A stretch of 64,000 nucleotides of DNA. It comes from Gilvimarinus algae (GTDB lineage Bacteria > Pseudomonadota > Gammaproteobacteria > Pseudomonadales > Cellvibrionaceae). Below are positions 62,545 to 64,000 of this stretch, piece by piece. The notes beneath the pieces were generated by a model, which was given only the letters and a program-made list of their open reading frames with translations, was not told where the DNA came from and ran no database searches. Every line of letters begins with the position of its first letter. Within the stretch, counting starts at the first letter, position 1. The DNA lies in the NCBI RefSeq assembly GCF_030518215.1, contig NZ_JAULRT010000052.1:62001-126000 (forward strand), written 5' to 3'. Both the position numbers and the translations under genes were made by a program.

Positions 62545-62610
62545 GCTTCCCTTTGCTCGTCGGGCTTTTCCTGCGACACTGGAGTCTTCCAGATTGAGAG
62601 TTTGTCTGCC

Positions 62611-63129
62611 ATGGCACTAGTAATGGGTATTGACCCGGGCTCGCGCAAAACAGGCTTTGGTATTGTCAATGCTATGGGTGCGCGCGTTGAGTATGTGACC
62701 AGCGGGGTGATCCGCATTCCCGAACTGCCCTTTCCCGATCGTCTGAAGCTTATTTTCGACAGCGTCACTGAGCTGATTGAGCAGTATCGCCCGCAGGAGT
62801 TCGCCATCGAACAAGTGTTTATGGCCAAGAGCGCCGGCTCGGCGCTCAAGCTTGGGCAGGCGAGGGGGGCGGCGATTGTCGCGGCGGTGAACCAGAATCT
62901 CCCCGTAGCAGAGTATGAGGCGCGCAAAGTTAAGCAGGCCATTACCGGCACGGGTGCGGCCGATAAGCGTCAAGTGCAGCACATGGTAAAGACCTTGCTC
63001 GCGCTACCGGGTGACCCGCAGGAGGACGCCGCCGATGCCTTGGCCATTGCCCTGTGCCATGTAAACTCTCAGCAACATTTGTTAAAACTCGCCCGGGCGC
63101 GAAGCTTTCGCCGTGGGCGTGTGGTATAA
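62611..63129 (+). CDS. ruvC: Holliday junction resolvase RuvC
   Basis: A 172-residue RNase H-fold endonuclease that cuts Holliday junctions. The catalytic acid is Asp8 in [13 protein letters not shown], with a Glu in [23 protein letters not shown] and two Asp in [13 protein letters not shown]. The ATG at 62611 gives the family N-terminus; a TTG nine bases earlier is less likely. It is co-directional with ruvA and ruvB. Confidence 0.97.
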   Translation: MALVMGIDPGSRKTGFGIVNAMGARVEYVTSGVIRIPELPFPDRLKLIFDSVTELIEQYRPQEFAIEQVFMAKSAGSALKLGQARGAAIVAAVNQNLPVAEYEARKVKQAITGTGAADKRQVQHMVKTLLALPGDPQEDAADALAIALCHVNSQQHLLKLARARSFRRGRVV

Positions 63130-63163
63130 AGGGCCATTGGTTTAAGGCATATATCACCGAAAC

Positions 63164-63769
63164 ATGATTGGACGATTGCGCGGCACACTGCTGGAAAAAC
63201 AAGCCCCCTTTTTACTGTTGGATGTGCAGGGGGTGGGCTACGAATTGCAGGCGCCCATGACCACCTTTTACGCACTGCCCGACATCGAGCAGGACGTTAC
63301 CCTTTTTACCCACTTAGCCGTCAGTGAAACCGCCCACCAGTTGTTCGGTTTTGCCCGGCGCTCGGATCGGGATTTGTTTCGCACCCTCATCAAGGTCAAC
63401 GGTGTCGGCCCGAAAATGGCGGTGGCCATCTTGTCGGGAATGGACGCCAGCGATGTGGCGCGCTGCGTGCACGAGGATAATGTCTCAGCGCTGGTCAAGG
63501 TGCCCGGGGTGGGTAAAAAAACCGCCGAGCGGCTGGTGATTGAACTGCGCGATAAACTGGCGCCGACTCAGGCACCGACGGACCTGCTCAATCCGGCTCA
63601 GCCGACACCGCCGCCGGCGGCGCAGGAGGACGAGGCGGAGAGTGCGCTGATTGCCCTGGGTTACAAGCCTACAGAGGCGAGCCGCATGGTGGCCCAGGCG
63701 GCCAAGCAGCAGCCCGGGGCCAGCGCACAGGAGTTGATCCGTCTCGCGCTGAAAAAGATAGCGGGTTAA
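63164..63769 (+). CDS. ruvA: Holliday junction branch migration protein RuvA
   Basis: A 201-residue protein with three domains: an OB fold (MIGRLRGTL...), a helix-hairpin-helix core (KVNGVGPKMAVAILSG and KVPGVGKKTAERLVIELRDK), and a C-terminal RuvB-contact domain after a Pro/Ala linker (about 140-155). It tetramerises on Holliday junctions. It ends three bases before ruvB. Confidence 0.97.
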   Translation: MIGRLRGTLLEKQAPFLLLDVQGVGYELQAPMTTFYALPDIEQDVTLFTHLAVSETAHQLFGFARRSDRDLFRTLIKVNGVGPKMAVAILSGMDASDVARCVHEDNVSALVKVPGVGKKTAERLVIELRDKLAPTQAPTDLLNPAQPTPPPAAQEDEAESALIALGYKPTEASRMVAQAAKQQPGASAQELIRLALKKIAG

Positions 63770-63772
63770 GCC

Positions 63773-64000
63773 ATGATTGAAACGGATCGATTAATCACAC
63801 CGGAACCGGCGGGGCGTGAGGAGCAGCTCGACCGCGCGATCCGCCCCAAGTCGCTGGCCGAATATGTCGGCCAGCCTGCCGTGTGCGAGCAGATGGAGAT
63901 TTTTATCCAGGCGGCTCGGCATCGGCAGGAAGCTCTGGACCACACTTTGGTGTTTGGTCCGCCGGGCCTCGGCAAGACCACTTTGGCGAACATCATCGCT
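63773..64000 (+). CDS. ruvB: Holliday junction branch migration helicase RuvB (partial)
   Basis: The first 76 residues are present before the window ends. The RuvB start region ([24 protein letters not shown]) and Walker [15 protein letters not shown] identify the AAA+ motor that drives branch migration with RuvA. It overlaps nothing and is coupled to ruvA by a three-base gap. Confidence 0.96.
   Translation, partial: MIETDRLITPEPAGREEQLDRAIRPKSLAEYVGQPAVCEQMEIFIQAARHRQEALDHTLVFGPPGLGKTTLANIIA

Overview
The window looks like chromosomal DNA from an aerobic, heterotrophic gammaproteobacterium related to Pseudomonas and the marine Cellvibrionaceae/Saccharophagus group. This is inferred from gene order and gene content; no rRNA or other taxonomic marker is present. 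The order clpA-infA-bpt-aat-trxB-ftsK-lolA-rarA-crcB-serS-cysG is close to the Pseudomonas arrangement. The gltA/sdhCDAB-sucAB-lpd-sucCD block and aspS-yebC-ruvCAB are also standard. A large TonB-dependent receptor paired with a flavin-dependent halogenase, and spermidine synthesis through carboxynorspermidine enzymes, point to the marine polysaccharide-degrading side of the class. No tRNA, rRNA, CRISPR array, insertion sequence or prophage was found.

Layout. Positions 1-13.5 kb hold protein quality control (clpA, bpt, aat), a single-domain globin, translation initiation factor 1, thioredoxin reductase, cell division and chromosome segregation (ftsK), lipoprotein sorting (lolA), replication repair (rarA), fluoride export (crcB), serS and siroheme synthesis (cysG). 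From 13.5 to 21.7 kb there are an arginine-rich small protein, glutathione reductase, a YbjQ/RcsF-like periplasmic protein, an outer-membrane porin behind a good sigma-54 promoter match, and a 1344-residue membrane protein built of two similar halves. Positions 21.8-35.3 kb are the TCA-cycle cluster, with gltA divergent from sdhCDAB-sucAB-lpd-sucCD. Positions 35.4-39.8 kb make polyamines (speA, carboxynorspermidine dehydrogenase, nspC). Then follow a uracil-DNA glycosylase-family gene and a uridine kinase/nucleoside transporter pair.

The accessory part is 42.3-50.2 kb. A cluster of CpG-centred LacI-type palindromes precedes the 996-residue TonB-dependent receptor. A strong terminator separates the receptor from a halogenase that keeps all its family catalytic residues. 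Next come a GbsR/MarR regulator with its own TTTCAG/CTGAAA operator and a short-Q-loop cytochrome bd oxidase (cydAB). Positions 50.2-64 kb hold a methyltransferase, a divergent pair of stress-type proteins, sppA, an arsC-wrbA-DUF2069 operon, a response regulator, avtA, a DUF1704 zinc peptidase of the MATCAP type, a Rieske protein, fmdB, and aspS-yebC-ruvC-ruvA-ruvB (ruvB cut by the window end).

Most of the window is housekeeping. The best candidates for something poorly described are the operator-controlled receptor/halogenase pair, the duplicated 1344-residue membrane protein, the sigma-54 porin with repeated GGTGC/GCACC motifs upstream, and the DUF1704 peptidase.
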